From assembly GCF_042664795.1 (NCBI RefSeq), contig NZ_JBHTBN010000001.1, positions 124,001 through 188,000 of the forward strand: a DNA stretch of 64,000 bases. The letters are read 5' to 3'. The stretch is from Jejudonia soesokkakensis. Its GTDB lineage: Bacteria > Bacteroidota > Bacteroidia > Flavobacteriales > Flavobacteriaceae. Positions 34,748 through 43,166 of this stretch are shown here, one piece after another. The position numbers and the translations under genes are program-made. The notes beneath the pieces are model-generated. The model had not been told where the DNA came from, did not search any database, and was given only the letters and a program-made list of their open reading frames with translations. The number at the start of each line of letters is the position of its first letter. The first letter of the stretch is position 1.

Positions 34748-35949
34748 GCAATCAATCTTTCGGTAATTCTTCTGGAAGCTATTTTAGACGCCAGTCCGCC
34801 AAGTATGGCAATGGTTCCGAAGACAATCAGTAGGTTTACAAATTCAAACCTCACGGGATAGGGTAATGTAGGTGTAATGGGAATAAAGCCAAACTCTAAT
34901 TGAAGTAGTACAATAATCACTCCCAAAAGCAAGCCAACTGAGGCACCTATGAGGGTCATCAAAAACCCTTCAAAAAAGAAAATGCTTCGTACTTGTTGTA
35001 AGGTTAAGCCTAGGGAAACTAAGGTTTTTATATTTCGTTTTTTTTCTAGGATCATCATGATAATAGTTCCCGCAATATTAAAAATAGCAATGGCGGCAAT
35101 AAGACTTACAAAAACGTAAACAAAAAGATTTTCGGCATTCAGCATTTTGTATAAGGCATCGTTTTGCTGAATTCTATTCTTGATTACTAATGGGGTTGAA
35201 ATGGTTTCTGCAAGAGCTTCACGAATTTCACTTTCATCTGCTTCAGGCTTTAATTTAAACTCAATAGATGAAACCTTCGTGCTATCTAAACTCAACAAAT
35301 TTCTGGCAAACTCAATATCAGTGAAAATATATTTACTGTCGAGATCTTCATTGACAGAATACAGTCCAGAAACAACAACCGACTCCTTATTAAATACATT
35401 AGGCAGATCAAATGTACTTATACTACCCGTGCCTGGCTTTGGCACATACACATCAAGTAAATTGGCATAATCATTAACCTGCAGCGATAATTTGTTTGCT
35501 GTTCCCAGCCCAATAACAGCTTCATCTCTACCCGCTTCCAGCCATCTGCTTAAAAAAACGAGACTATCTACAGGGGTTACTTTTTTAAAATTAGAATCCA
35601 CTCCTTTTATAAAAGCGATATGATTTTTTCCTTTATACTGAAGGGATACACGTTCTTCGATAATGGCTGAAAAAGCTTCTATACCCACTATGTTTTGTAG
35701 CTGTTCTGAAGTTTCCGAAGAAATTGTGATTGTTTTTCCACTTTCTGGAAAGATTTTTAGATCAGAATCAAACTGATTGGTAAACTCAAGGCTAAAATCC
35801 CGCAGTCCTGCAAAACCTGAAAGCACAATAAATAAAGCCATCGCTCCAACTATAACAGCACTTACTGCAATTCTGGAAATAATATTGACAGCATTTTTGG
35901 TGCTTTTACTGTATAAATATCGCTTGGCGATGTAGAGCGGAAAATTCAA
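34744..35949 (-). CDS. ABC transporter permease, LolC/LolE (lipoprotein-release) family
   Basis: The protein has 401 residues with one N-terminal membrane helix, a large periplasmic domain (about 45-255) and three C-terminal helices of the FtsX type (VFVSLIAAIAIFNIAGTIIM). The N-terminus FPLYIAKRYLYSKSTKNAVN is characteristic of LolC/E-like permeases. It lies one base from rbfA. No LolD ATPase is adjacent, so its ATPase must be encoded elsewhere. Confidence 0.9.
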   Translation of the reverse strand: MNFPLYIAKRYLYSKSTKNAVNIISRIAVSAVIVGAMALFIVLSGFAGLRDFSLEFTNQFDSDLKIFPESGKTITISSETSEQLQNIVGIEAFSAIIEERVSLQYKGKNHIAFIKGVDSNFKKVTPVDSLVFLSRWLEAGRDEAVIGLGTANKLSLQVNDYANLLDVYVPKPGTGSISTFDLPNVFNKESVVVSGLYSVNEDLDSKYIFTDIEFARNLLSLDSTKVSSIEFKLKPEADESEIREALAETISTPLVIKNRIQQNDALYKMLNAENLFVYVFVSLIAAIAIFNIAGTIIMMILEKKRNIKTLVSLGLTLQQVRSIFFFEGFLMTLIGASVGLLLGVIIVLLQLEFGFIPITPTLPYPVRFEFVNLLIVFGTIAILGGLASKIASRRITERLIA

Positions 35950-35950
35950 A

Positions 35951-36346
35951 TTATAGTTTTTTTCGCTTCGGAAGTAGATCTGGGTTCTCTAACGGATTCT
36001 CGGTTCCTTTTACTGCTTTTTCGATGCTATCAATATAGTCTAAAGAGTCATCATTAAAGAAGGACAATGCGGGCATTCTTCGCAATTGATGTTTTGTTAA
36101 TTGCGCAACTTCATGCTTAATTTTTGGCTGAAGCGATTGTAGCTCCTCAATAATCTTTACCGCTTTGTTTGAAGGAAATACGCTAAGATATACTTTAGCA
36201 ATACTTAGATCTGTTGTTACCGAAACTTTTGAAACGGAGATAATGGTTCCCAGTTGTCCAGATTCACGTAATAAATTTTGTAGCACGTTCGCTAGATCAT
36301 TCTGAAGAACACTGGCTATTTTTTTCTGTCTGTTACTTTCTATCAT
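35951..36346 (-). CDS. rbfA: 30S ribosome-binding factor A
   Basis: Late-stage 16S rRNA maturation factor. It has 131 residues with the KH-type fold. The N-terminus IESNRQKKIASVLQNDLANV and the segment LTKHQLRRMPALSFFNDDSLD are typical of RbfA. It sits one base upstream of the LolC/E-like gene, an order seen in other Flavobacteriaceae. Confidence 0.94.
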   Translation of the reverse strand: MIESNRQKKIASVLQNDLANVLQNLLRESGQLGTIISVSKVSVTTDLSIAKVYLSVFPSNKAVKIIEELQSLQPKIKHEVAQLTKHQLRRMPALSFFNDDSLDYIDSIEKAVKGTENPLENPDLLPKRKKL

Positions 36347-36350
36347 ACTG

Positions 36351-36358
36351 CAAAAATA
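36351..36358 (-). promoter_or_regulatory. Putative -7 box (TATTTTTG) for rbfA
   Basis: Minus-strand TATTTTTG matches TAnnTTTG only 4 bases before the rbfA ATG, implying a leaderless or near-leaderless mRNA. Confidence 0.4.
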
Positions 36359-36405
36359 CTACTTTTAAGAATTGTTATTTTTAATAACGTGATAATTATA
36401 AGAAT

Positions 36406-36807
36406 ATGCACAAAATAGAACATATTGGAATTGCAGTTAAAAATCTTTCCGAAGCAAATAAAATTTACAAAAGCTTATTAGGACAGGAGCATTATAAAAC
36501 TGAAAGGGTTGAAAGCGAGGGGGTAGAAACTTCATTTTTTAAATGTGGTGAAAGTAAAATAGAGTTGTTGGAAGCTATAAATAAAGATAGTGCGATTGCA
36601 AAATTCATAGAAAAAAGAGGAGAAGGCATCCATCATATTGCTTTTTCCGTAGATAATATAGAACAAGAGATTGTTCGTCTTAAAAAAGAGGGATTTGTTG
36701 TTTTAAACGAAACGCCTAAGAAAGGAGCTGACAATAAATGGGTGGCATTTTTACATCCTAAGTCTACCAACGGAGTATTAGTCGAATTGTGTCAAGAAAT
36801 GAAGTAA
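36406..36807 (+). CDS. mce: Methylmalonyl-CoA epimerase
   Basis: VOC-fold metalloenzyme converting (S)- to (R)-methylmalonyl-CoA in propionyl-CoA/succinyl-CoA metabolism. It has 133 residues. Metal-ligand regions are IEHIGIAVK (first His), EGIHHIAFSVDNI (second His) and VLVELCQE (Glu). The length and N-terminus are standard. It is divergent from rbfA and monocistronic, followed by a tRNA gene. Confidence 0.93.
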   Translation: MHKIEHIGIAVKNLSEANKIYKSLLGQEHYKTERVESEGVETSFFKCGESKIELLEAINKDSAIAKFIEKRGEGIHHIAFSVDNIEQEIVRLKKEGFVVLNETPKKGADNKWVAFLHPKSTNGVLVELCQEMK

Positions 36808-36839
36808 TCTATAGTTTACCCAATATTAACGTGAAATTG

Positions 36840-36869
36840 TTTGAAAAAAACAGAAAGTGTTTATATTTG
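36840..36869 (+). promoter_or_regulatory. Promoter of the CAU tRNA (TTTG -33, TATATTTG -7)
   Basis: TTTG at 36840-36843 and TATATTTG at 36862-36869 are separated by 18 bases. This is the best full Bacteroidota promoter seen in the window, ending 50 bases before the tRNA. Confidence 0.7.
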
Positions 36870-36919
36870 CAAACTGTTTTTAGCAACAATCAATAGAATT
36901 AGTGTTTTAAAAACGAATA

Positions 36920-36993
36920 GGTCCTATAGCTCAGCTGGTTAGAGCACCTGACTCATAATCAGGGGGTCCATGGTTCGAGCCCATGTGGGACCA
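36920..36993 (+). tRNA. tRNA with CAU anticodon (tRNA-Ile2 or elongator tRNA-Met)
   Basis: Cloverleaf: acceptor GGTCCTA/TGGGACC, D stem GCTC/GAGC, anticodon stem CCTGA/TCAGG around CTCATAA (anticodon CAT), and T stem CATGG/CCATG. CCA is not encoded. The normal G1-C72 pair and the lack of a GGG/CCC anticodon stem exclude initiator Met. Ile2 (C34 modified to lysidine by TilS) and elongator Met share this loop and cannot be separated by eye; I lean towards Ile2. Confidence 0.93.
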
Positions 36994-37111
36994 CTTTACT
37001 AGTAATTAGTTTTTTTGACATACAATTTTAAAAGGTTTTTTCAGTTATAACATACTGATAGTACCGTATTTATTTGGTCATTTTAAAAAAATTAGTACAT
37101 TAGACCCCTAT

Positions 37112-37351
37112 ATGCGATCCCAAATCGTCACTATATTAACCATTATGTTTAGTTTTCTGAGTACAGCTGCTGTATTTGGACAGCGCGCTGGTGGTCCAGC
37201 TCCTCCTGAGCCAGCTTTACGTCCTCCTGGCGGTCCAGTACCTCCAGAACTTCCCATAGACGATAATTTGATAATTCTTTTGTTTGCAGGTATTGTAATA
37301 GGTGTGTGGTATTTTTATAAAAAGAGAAAGACTACAAATATCCCTCACTAA
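37112..37351 (+). CDS. Small exported Pro/Gly-rich protein with PID-CTERM-like C-terminal anchor
   Basis: The protein has 79 residues. A signal peptide (ILTIMFSFLSTAAVFGQ) is followed by a Pro/Gly-rich linker (RAGGPAPPEPALRPPGGPVP). The C-terminus has the PID tripeptide (LPIDDN), a hydrophobic helix (LIILLFAGIVIGVWYFY) and a basic tail (KKRKTT). This is the layout of a protein-sorting signal like those processed by exosortase-type systems. PID-CTERM is known from Flavobacteriia, but the assignment here is from memory. The 3' end overlaps ribE by 20 bases. Confidence 0.7.
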   Translation: MRSQIVTILTIMFSFLSTAAVFGQRAGGPAPPEPALRPPGGPVPPELPIDDNLIILLFAGIVIGVWYFYKKRKTTNIPH

Positions 37352-37922
37352 GTCTTTTTAGGTATTTTCCCACAACGTCAAACTCCAGGTTTACGATGCT
37401 TCCTTTTACACAATTTTTAAAAGTAGTGTGTGCATATGTATAGGGAATGATGGCAACACTAAACGAATTTTTTTCTGAATTCACCACTGTCAAACTCACT
37501 CCATTTACCGTAATAGAGCCTTTTTCAACAGTTATGTTCCCTAAAGTTTCATCATAATTAAACGTAAATAACCAGCTGCCGTTTTCCTCTTTTATAGAGG
37601 TACACCTTCCAACTTGATCTACATGCCCTTGTACTAAATGCCCGTCAAGCCTATCACCTAATTTCATAGCGCGTTCAAGGTTTACCAAATCATCAATCTG
37701 CAGGGCATCAAGGTTAGTTTTTTCAAGTGTTTCAGAAATAGCAGAAACAACATACGAGTTAGTTTTTAGTCCCACGACCGTTAGACAAACTCCATTATGA
37801 GATACGCTCTGGTCAATTTTAAGTTCCGGAGCTAAAGAGCTCTCTACTTCTATGTGTAGATTTCCATCTTCCCGTGTAAGATTTTTTATTTTTCCTAAGG
37901 TTTCAACGATACCTGTAAACAT
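37332..37922 (-). CDS. ribE: Riboflavin synthase alpha chain
   Basis: Dismutates two 6,7-dimethyl-8-ribityllumazine molecules to riboflavin. It has 196 residues built from two lumazine-binding repeats. The first starts MFTGIVETLGKI and the second lies in KLGDRLDGHLVQGHVDQVG. VSHNGVCLTVVGL and GSITVNGVSLTVV are the paired repeat ends. No FMN riboswitch (RFN) structure was seen upstream. It is divergent from pdxA. Confidence 0.95.
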   Translation of the reverse strand: MFTGIVETLGKIKNLTREDGNLHIEVESSLAPELKIDQSVSHNGVCLTVVGLKTNSYVVSAISETLEKTNLDALQIDDLVNLERAMKLGDRLDGHLVQGHVDQVGRCTSIKEENGSWLFTFNYDETLGNITVEKGSITVNGVSLTVVNSEKNSFSVAIIPYTYAHTTFKNCVKGSIVNLEFDVVGKYLKRLSEGYL

Positions 37923-37979
37923 GCTTATTTTGGTTACATTTGTAATACAAAAATACGAATTCTAATCCTAGAGTATCAT

Positions 37980-39041
37980 ATGAGTCAACAAGAAAATATA
38001 CGTGTAGGAATATCGATAGGGGACCTTAATGGGATAGGCAGCGAAATTATCTTAAAAACATTTGAGGATAAAAGAATGTTAGAGTTTTGTACTCCTGTTA
38101 TTTTTTGTTCAGTAAAGGTAATGTCATACTTCATAAAGCATTACGGACTTACTATTAAGGTTCAGGGGATAGATAGCCCAGATAAAATCATTGATAAAAA
38201 AATTAATGTATTAAATGTGTGGAAAGAACCTGTTGATATTCACTTTGGAGTAGAAGAAAAACAAGCAGGGGCGTATGCTATCAAATCGTTGGAGGCGGCA
38301 GTATCAGCATTGAAAAAAAATCAAATTGATGTATTGGTTACTGCACCCATCAATAAATCTAATATTCAATCTAAAACATTTTCTTTTCCCGGTCACACAG
38401 ATTATTTAAATCAAGAATTAGAGGGTGACAGTCTTATGTTGATGATTTCAGAAACACTACGAATAGGTCTACTAACAGACCATGTGGCTGTTAAAGATGT
38501 TTCAAGCCACATCACGCGCGAACTTATTGAAAAGAAAATAAATACAATCAATAAGACTTTAATTCAGGATTTTGGAATTGAAAAACCTAAAATAGCAGTT
38601 CTCGGGTTAAATCCCCATAATGGAGATAATGGGGTTATTGGGAATGAAGATGACACTGTGTTGAGACCTACCCTTGACAATCTCAGGAATAATGGAAAAC
38701 TTGTTTTTGGTCCGTACGCAGCCGACAGTTTTTTTGGATCAGGAAACTATAAAAATTTTGATGTTGTGATTGCCTCTTATCATGACCAAGGACTTATTCC
38801 ATTTAAAACACTTGCTTTTGGGAACGGAGTTAATTATACCGCAGGATTAAGTCATGTTCGCACGTCACCAGATCATGGAACAGCCTATGATGTAGCAGGA
38901 AAGGGAGTAGCTAATTATGAGTCTTTTAGGCAGGCAATTTATAGCGCTATAAAAATCTTTAGGAAGCGAAAAGAGTACCAGGAAATTTCTAAAAATCCAC
39001 TTGAAATTAAGCCAAAAAGAAGCTTTTCAAAAAAGAAGTGA
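37980..39041 (+). CDS. pdxA: 4-hydroxythreonine-4-phosphate dehydrogenase
   Basis: NAD-dependent enzyme of de novo pyridoxal phosphate synthesis. It has 353 residues. The N-terminus RVGISIGDLNGIGSEII is the expected start, and TAPINKSNI, FPGHTDYL and TSPDHGTAYDVAGKG include the metal-binding histidines and aspartate. A possible TACATTTG -7 box lies at 37935-37942. The L32/fatty-acid operon follows with its own promoter. Confidence 0.95.
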   Translation: MSQQENIRVGISIGDLNGIGSEIILKTFEDKRMLEFCTPVIFCSVKVMSYFIKHYGLTIKVQGIDSPDKIIDKKINVLNVWKEPVDIHFGVEEKQAGAYAIKSLEAAVSALKKNQIDVLVTAPINKSNIQSKTFSFPGHTDYLNQELEGDSLMLMISETLRIGLLTDHVAVKDVSSHITRELIEKKINTINKTLIQDFGIEKPKIAVLGLNPHNGDNGVIGNEDDTVLRPTLDNLRNNGKLVFGPYAADSFFGSGNYKNFDVVIASYHDQGLIPFKTLAFGNGVNYTAGLSHVRTSPDHGTAYDVAGKGVANYESFRQAIYSAIKIFRKRKEYQEISKNPLEIKPKRSFSKKK

Positions 39042-39069
39042 TTAAAGCTTTTCGTTACAAATAATTTTT

Positions 39070-39077
39070 TATCTTTG
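39070..39077 (+). promoter_or_regulatory. Putative -7 box (TATCTTTG) for the DUF177-rpmF unit
   Basis: TATCTTTG matches TAnnTTTG, 44 bases before ATG 39122. A T-rich stretch lies near the -33 position. Confidence 0.55.
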
Positions 39078-39121
39078 CACCCGCCTTATTTATAAGGTGA
39101 TTGAATTAACCTGGTGTGATA

Positions 39122-39667
39122 ATGAAGGAACTGAAAGAATTTACAATCCCTTTTGTGGGATTAAAATTAGGAGAACACCATCTTGATTTTGAAATTACAA
39201 AATCGTTCTTTGAGCATTTTGAGTATGACGAATTTAATGATGCAAACATTAATCTCGACGTGCTTTTGGATAAAAAAACAACACTATTAGAGTTTACATT
39301 AAACTTTGACGGATTTGTAAATGTACAATGTGATATTACCAATGAGCCTTTTGATCAGGCCGTAGATGGAACCTATCATTTTGTAGTAAAGTTCGGTGAA
39401 GAATTTAATGATGAGAATGAAGATCTTTTGATCTTGCCTCACGGAAGCTTTGAAGTAAATATCCAGCAGTATGTGTATGAATCTATTGTGTTGGCAATGC
39501 CTTCACGGAAAATTCATCCGGGAATTGAAGACGGCACCTTACAAAGTGATATACTTGAAAAACTTGAAGAATTAAGCCCAAAGATTGCTGGTAATGAAAC
39601 CAAATCTGAAGGCGATGCAACAGACCCAAGATGGGACTCATTAAAAAAACTATTAACGGATAAATAA
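39122..39667 (+). CDS. DUF177 (YceD-family) protein
   Basis: The product has 181 residues. The start ATG 39122 (MKELKEFTIPFVGLKLGEHH) is favoured over the in-frame GTG at 39116. The protein is acidic, and the conserved core includes FVNVQCDITNEPFDQAVDG, in which the usual CxRC-type pair is reduced to one Cys here. DUF177 proteins are linked to 23S rRNA or L32-related ribosome assembly in several lineages. It is followed 8 bases later by rpmF, the near-universal neighbour. Confidence 0.88.
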   Translation: MKELKEFTIPFVGLKLGEHHLDFEITKSFFEHFEYDEFNDANINLDVLLDKKTTLLEFTLNFDGFVNVQCDITNEPFDQAVDGTYHFVVKFGEEFNDENEDLLILPHGSFEVNIQQYVYESIVLAMPSRKIHPGIEDGTLQSDILEKLEELSPKIAGNETKSEGDATDPRWDSLKKLLTDK

Positions 39668-39675
39668 TATAAGTA

Positions 39676-39873
39676 ATGGCACATCCTAAAAGAAAAATCT
39701 CCAAAACAAGAAGAGATAAAAGAAGAACACATTACAAAGCAACTGCTCCACAAATTGCTACAGATCCTACAACAGGAGAAGCGCATTTGTACCACAGAGC
39801 ACACTGGCACGAAGGTAAATTATACTACCGTGGACAAATTGTAATTGACGCTACTGAAGAAGTAGAGGCATAA
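39676..39873 (+). CDS. rpmF: 50S ribosomal protein L32
   Basis: The protein has 65 residues. The N-terminus AHPKRKISKTRRDKRRTHYK is the family signature. The segment LYHRAHWHEGKLYYRGQIV has no CxxC pairs, so this is the zinc-independent (C-minus) form common in Bacteroidetes. It ends the DUF177-rpmF unit before a terminator. Confidence 0.96.
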   Translation: MAHPKRKISKTRRDKRRTHYKATAPQIATDPTTGEAHLYHRAHWHEGKLYYRGQIVIDATEEVEA

Positions 39874-39896
39874 TCGCTTTTTTTACGATACAATAT

Positions 39897-39927
39897 AACT
39901 CTCGCGCTTCCGTGAGAGTTTTTTTGT
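39897..39927 (+). terminator. Intrinsic terminator after rpmF
   Basis: Stem AACTCTCGCG/CGTGAGAGTT (one wobble pair) with a small loop, followed by seven T, 24 bases after the rpmF stop. It separates rpmF from fabH. Confidence 0.85.
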
Positions 39928-40047
39928 TTTCAGTAATCAAAAAATGTCAAAAAAGGTTAATTTTGATCTCTTTTTGATTAAATTTTAGTATTTTTCCTTC
40001 CTTTTAGAGCAATATTTATAGCTTCAAAAGAAAAATAAAAAGAATTT

Positions 40048-41046
40048 ATGAGTACAATCACAGCTGCAATTACTGCTGTAGGAGGCTATGTTCCAGACTA
40101 CGTTCTTACCAATGAAATTTTGGAGACGATGGTCGATACTAATGATGAATGGATTACCGCCAGAACAGGAATTAAAGAACGAAGAATTTTAAAAGAAGAA
40201 GGGCAAGGTACTTCCTATCTTGCTATAGAAGCTGCAAAAGATTTATTAGCAAAAAGCAATACAGATCCAAAAGATATTGATATGGTGATTATGGCAACCG
40301 CCACACCAGATATGCCGGTCGCAACCACAGGCGTTTACGTAGCCACACAAATAGGAGCCGTAAACGCTTTTTCATTTGATCTTATTGCTGCTTGTTCAAG
40401 TTTTCTCTTCGGAATGTCTACCGCAGCAAAATACATAGAGTCGGGGCGTTACAAAAAAGTACTTTTAATTGGAGCCGATAAAATGTCCTCGATTATTGAT
40501 TATACAGATAGGACGACTTGCATCATTTTTGGTGATGGAGGAGGTGCTGTACTTTTTGAGCCTAGTTCTGAAGGATTAGGCGTCCAAGATGAAATTTTAA
40601 AGACCGATGGAATTGGCAGGCAAAGCCTTAAAATCGATGCAGGAGGTTCTATTTTACCAGCCTCTGCAGAAACAGTTGCCAATAAACAGCATTACGTATT
40701 CCAAGATGGAAAAACCGTATTTAAATTTGCTGTTTCCAACATGGCAGATGTGAGTGAAAAAATAATGCACCGAAACAACCTAAGTGGAGATGACGTTGCC
40801 TTTCTAGTTCCACATCAGGCAAACAAACGAATTATTGACGCGACAGCCAAACGCATGAATTTACCCGAAGATAAAGTGATGATGAATATCCATAAATATG
40901 GAAATACTACCTCCGCTACCTTGCCACTGTGCCTTCAGGATTATGAAAAACAACTTAAAAAAGGAGATAATCTAGTCTTCGCCTCCTTTGGGGGAGGATT
41001 TACATGGGGTGCCATTTATCTTAAATGGGCCTACGACTCAAAATAA
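40048..41046 (+). CDS. fabH: Beta-ketoacyl-ACP synthase III
   Basis: Initiates type II fatty-acid synthesis by condensing an acyl-CoA primer with malonyl-ACP. It has 332 residues. The catalytic triad is visible: Cys116 in AACSSFLFG, His in PHQANKRI and Asn in YGNTTSATLP. In Flavobacteriaceae, FabH often prefers branched primers giving iso-fatty acids; this is family knowledge, not seen here. It is followed by accB and accC, with which it probably forms an operon. Confidence 0.96.
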   Translation: MSTITAAITAVGGYVPDYVLTNEILETMVDTNDEWITARTGIKERRILKEEGQGTSYLAIEAAKDLLAKSNTDPKDIDMVIMATATPDMPVATTGVYVATQIGAVNAFSFDLIAACSSFLFGMSTAAKYIESGRYKKVLLIGADKMSSIIDYTDRTTCIIFGDGGGAVLFEPSSEGLGVQDEILKTDGIGRQSLKIDAGGSILPASAETVANKQHYVFQDGKTVFKFAVSNMADVSEKIMHRNNLSGDDVAFLVPHQANKRIIDATAKRMNLPEDKVMMNIHKYGNTTSATLPLCLQDYEKQLKKGDNLVFASFGGGFTWGAIYLKWAYDSK

Positions 41047-41077
41047 AACCAACTAAGAGTATTAAACAACTAAGAAT

Positions 41078-41560
41078 ATGGAAATAAAAGACATTCAAAA
41101 TTTAATCAAGTTCGTAGCAAAATCTGGCGCTAGCGAAGTAAAACTTGAAATGGAAGACATTAAAATTACCATTAGAACAGGAAGCGACGGAAAAGGAGAA
41201 ACAACTTACATTCATCAAATGCCAGCAATGGCGGCAGCACCTCAAGCTCCTCAGGCACCAGCTCCTCAGGCGCCAGCTCCTGCCCAACCAAAAGAAGCTG
41301 CTCCAGACGAGAATTCAAAATACATCACCGTAAAATCTCCAATTATTGGAACTTTTTATCGCAAACCCTCTCCAGACAAGCCAGTATTCGTTGAGGTGGG
41401 AAGCCAGATAGGTGCTGGAGATGTTTTATGCGTGATTGAAGCCATGAAACTGTTTAACGAAATAGAAAGCGAGGTTTCAGGGAAGATCGTAAAAGTTCTA
41501 GTAGATGATGCATCCCCAGTAGAATTTGACCAACCACTATTTTTGGTAGACCCATCATAA
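41078..41560 (+). CDS. accB: Biotin carboxyl carrier protein of acetyl-CoA carboxylase
   Basis: The protein has 160 residues. An N-terminal interaction region is followed by an Ala/Pro-rich flexible linker (about 50-75, repeated QAPAP units) and the biotinyl domain, with the modified Lys124 in VIEAMKLFNE. It delivers carboxybiotin to the carboxyltransferase. accC follows, separated by 73 bases. Confidence 0.97.
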   Translation: MEIKDIQNLIKFVAKSGASEVKLEMEDIKITIRTGSDGKGETTYIHQMPAMAAAPQAPQAPAPQAPAPAQPKEAAPDENSKYITVKSPIIGTFYRKPSPDKPVFVEVGSQIGAGDVLCVIEAMKLFNEIESEVSGKIVKVLVDDASPVEFDQPLFLVDPS

Positions 41561-41633
41561 GTTTAAAAATTCCAAATTCCAAAAACCAAACATCGAATAG
41601 AGTTTGATATTGGGGTTTTAAAACTCAAAAAAT

Positions 41634-42989
41634 ATGTTTAAAAAAATATTAATTGCCAATAGGGGAGAAATTGCGCTTCGCGTAATTCGTACCTGTAAAG
41701 AGATGGGTATTAAAACTGTGGCTGTTTATTCAAAGGCAGACGAAGAAAGTCTACATGTTAGGTTTGCAGATGAAGCAGTATGTATTGGTCCTCCTCCAAG
41801 TAGTGAAAGCTACCTTAAAATGTCTAATATTATCGCGGCAGCAGAGATTACAAATGCAGACGCAATCCACCCAGGATATGGTTTTCTTTCTGAAAATGCT
41901 AAATTTTCAAAAATCTGCGAGGAGCACAATATTAAATTTATTGGTGCTTCGCCAGAAATGATCAATAGAATGGGGGACAAAGCCATGGCAAAATCAACAA
42001 TGATTGCTGCAGGTGTACCCTGTGTACCCGGAAGTGAAGGAATTATCGCCAATTTTGAAGAGTGTAAAAAAGTTGCTAAAGAAACCGGATATCCGGTAAT
42101 GCTAAAAGCCAGTGCAGGTGGTGGAGGAAAAGGAATGCGAGCTGTCTGGAAAGAAGAAAATCTTCAGGATGCATGGGAGTCTGCTAGACAAGAAAGTAAA
42201 GCAGCTTTTGGAAACAATGATATGTATATGGAAAAGCTTATTGAAGAGCCTCGCCATATTGAAATTCAGATCGTAGGCGATAGTAATGGAAGAGCTTGCC
42301 ACCTAAGTGAACGTGATTGCTCCGTACAAAGACGTCACCAAAAACTTACCGAAGAAACCCCAAGCCCTTTTATGACAAAAAAGCTTCGGGACGATATGGG
42401 AAAAGCTGCGGTAAAAGCTGCAGAATATATCAAATATGAAGGAGCAGGAACGGTAGAATTCTTAGTAGATAAACACCGAAACTTCTACTTTATGGAAATG
42501 AATACCCGTATTCAAGTGGAGCACCCAATTACAGAACAGGTGATTGATTTTGACCTTATCAGAGAGCAAATACTCGTGGCTGCCGGCGTACCCATTTCAG
42601 GAAAGAACTATTTGCCTAACCTGCATTCAATTGAATGTAGAATTAACGCAGAAGATCCATACAATGGTTTTAGACCATCTCCCGGTAAAATTACTACGTT
42701 ACACGCTCCGGGCGGTCATGGTGTGCGTTTGGATACGCATGTATACGCAGGCTATACCATTCCGCCTAACTACGATTCGATGATTGCCAAATTGATTACT
42801 ACGGCACAAACAAGAGAAGAAGCGATTAGTAAAATGAAACGAGCTCTGGACGAATTTGTGATCGAAGGAATCAAGACCACCATCCCATTTCACCGTCAGT
42901 TAATGGATCATCCAGATTATGTCGCCGGAAATTATACGACTGCATTTATGGATACTTGGAAAATGGACGAACCTGAAGAAGAGGAATAA
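41634..42989 (+). CDS. accC: Biotin carboxylase subunit of acetyl-CoA carboxylase
   Basis: The protein has 451 residues. ATP-grasp enzyme carboxylating the biotin on AccB. The N-terminus FKKILIANRGEIALRVIRTC, the ATP-binding loop KASAGGGGKGMRAVW and the active-site segment EMNTRIQVEHPITEQVIDFD are canonical. It closes the fabH-accB-accC operon; a terminator follows the stop by 28 bases. Confidence 0.97.
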   Translation: MFKKILIANRGEIALRVIRTCKEMGIKTVAVYSKADEESLHVRFADEAVCIGPPPSSESYLKMSNIIAAAEITNADAIHPGYGFLSENAKFSKICEEHNIKFIGASPEMINRMGDKAMAKSTMIAAGVPCVPGSEGIIANFEECKKVAKETGYPVMLKASAGGGGKGMRAVWKEENLQDAWESARQESKAAFGNNDMYMEKLIEEPRHIEIQIVGDSNGRACHLSERDCSVQRRHQKLTEETPSPFMTKKLRDDMGKAAVKAAEYIKYEGAGTVEFLVDKHRNFYFMEMNTRIQVEHPITEQVIDFDLIREQILVAAGVPISGKNYLPNLHSIECRINAEDPYNGFRPSPGKITTLHAPGGHGVRLDTHVYAGYTIPPNYDSMIAKLITTAQTREEAISKMKRALDEFVIEGIKTTIPFHRQLMDHPDYVAGNYTTAFMDTWKMDEPEEEE

Positions 42990-43017
42990 ATAATAACCTT
43001 ATTTAAAATAACTAGAG

Positions 43018-43052
43018 CATCAACTTATGTAATAATAAGTTGGTGTTTTTTT
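43018..43052 (+). terminator. Intrinsic terminator after accC
   Basis: Stem CATCAACTTA/TAAGTTGGTG (one G-T pair) with an 8-base loop, followed by seven T. Confidence 0.88.
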
Positions 43053-43061
43053 ATGGCGCTC

Positions 43062-43081
43062 CCCAGTGGTATACCACTGGG
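43062..43081. repeat. 20-bp perfect palindrome, possible REP-like or interspersed element
   Basis: CCCAGTGGTATACCACTGGG is fully self-complementary. It sits in a GC-richer patch (43055-43140) unlike the surrounding AT-rich spacer, which also has a second short GC-rich inverted segment (TGCCGTTGCGCCC...GTTAGCGCAG). No second copy was seen in the window. It may be part of a repetitive palindrome family elsewhere in the genome. Confidence 0.55.
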
Positions 43082-43166
43082 TCACGTGCTCCACTATATC
43101 TTCTATAAATAGAAGGGTGCCGTTGCGCCCGTTAGCGCAGTCAAAACATTTAACTATCTTGCTATT

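Noticed and set aside
36920..36993. CAU-anticodon tRNA as initiator tRNA-fMet
   Set aside because: It has a normal G1-C72 acceptor pair and lacks the three GC pairs at the base of the anticodon stem typical of initiators.
37923..37979. FMN riboswitch upstream of ribE
   Set aside because: The spacer is too short and lacks the conserved RFN stems.
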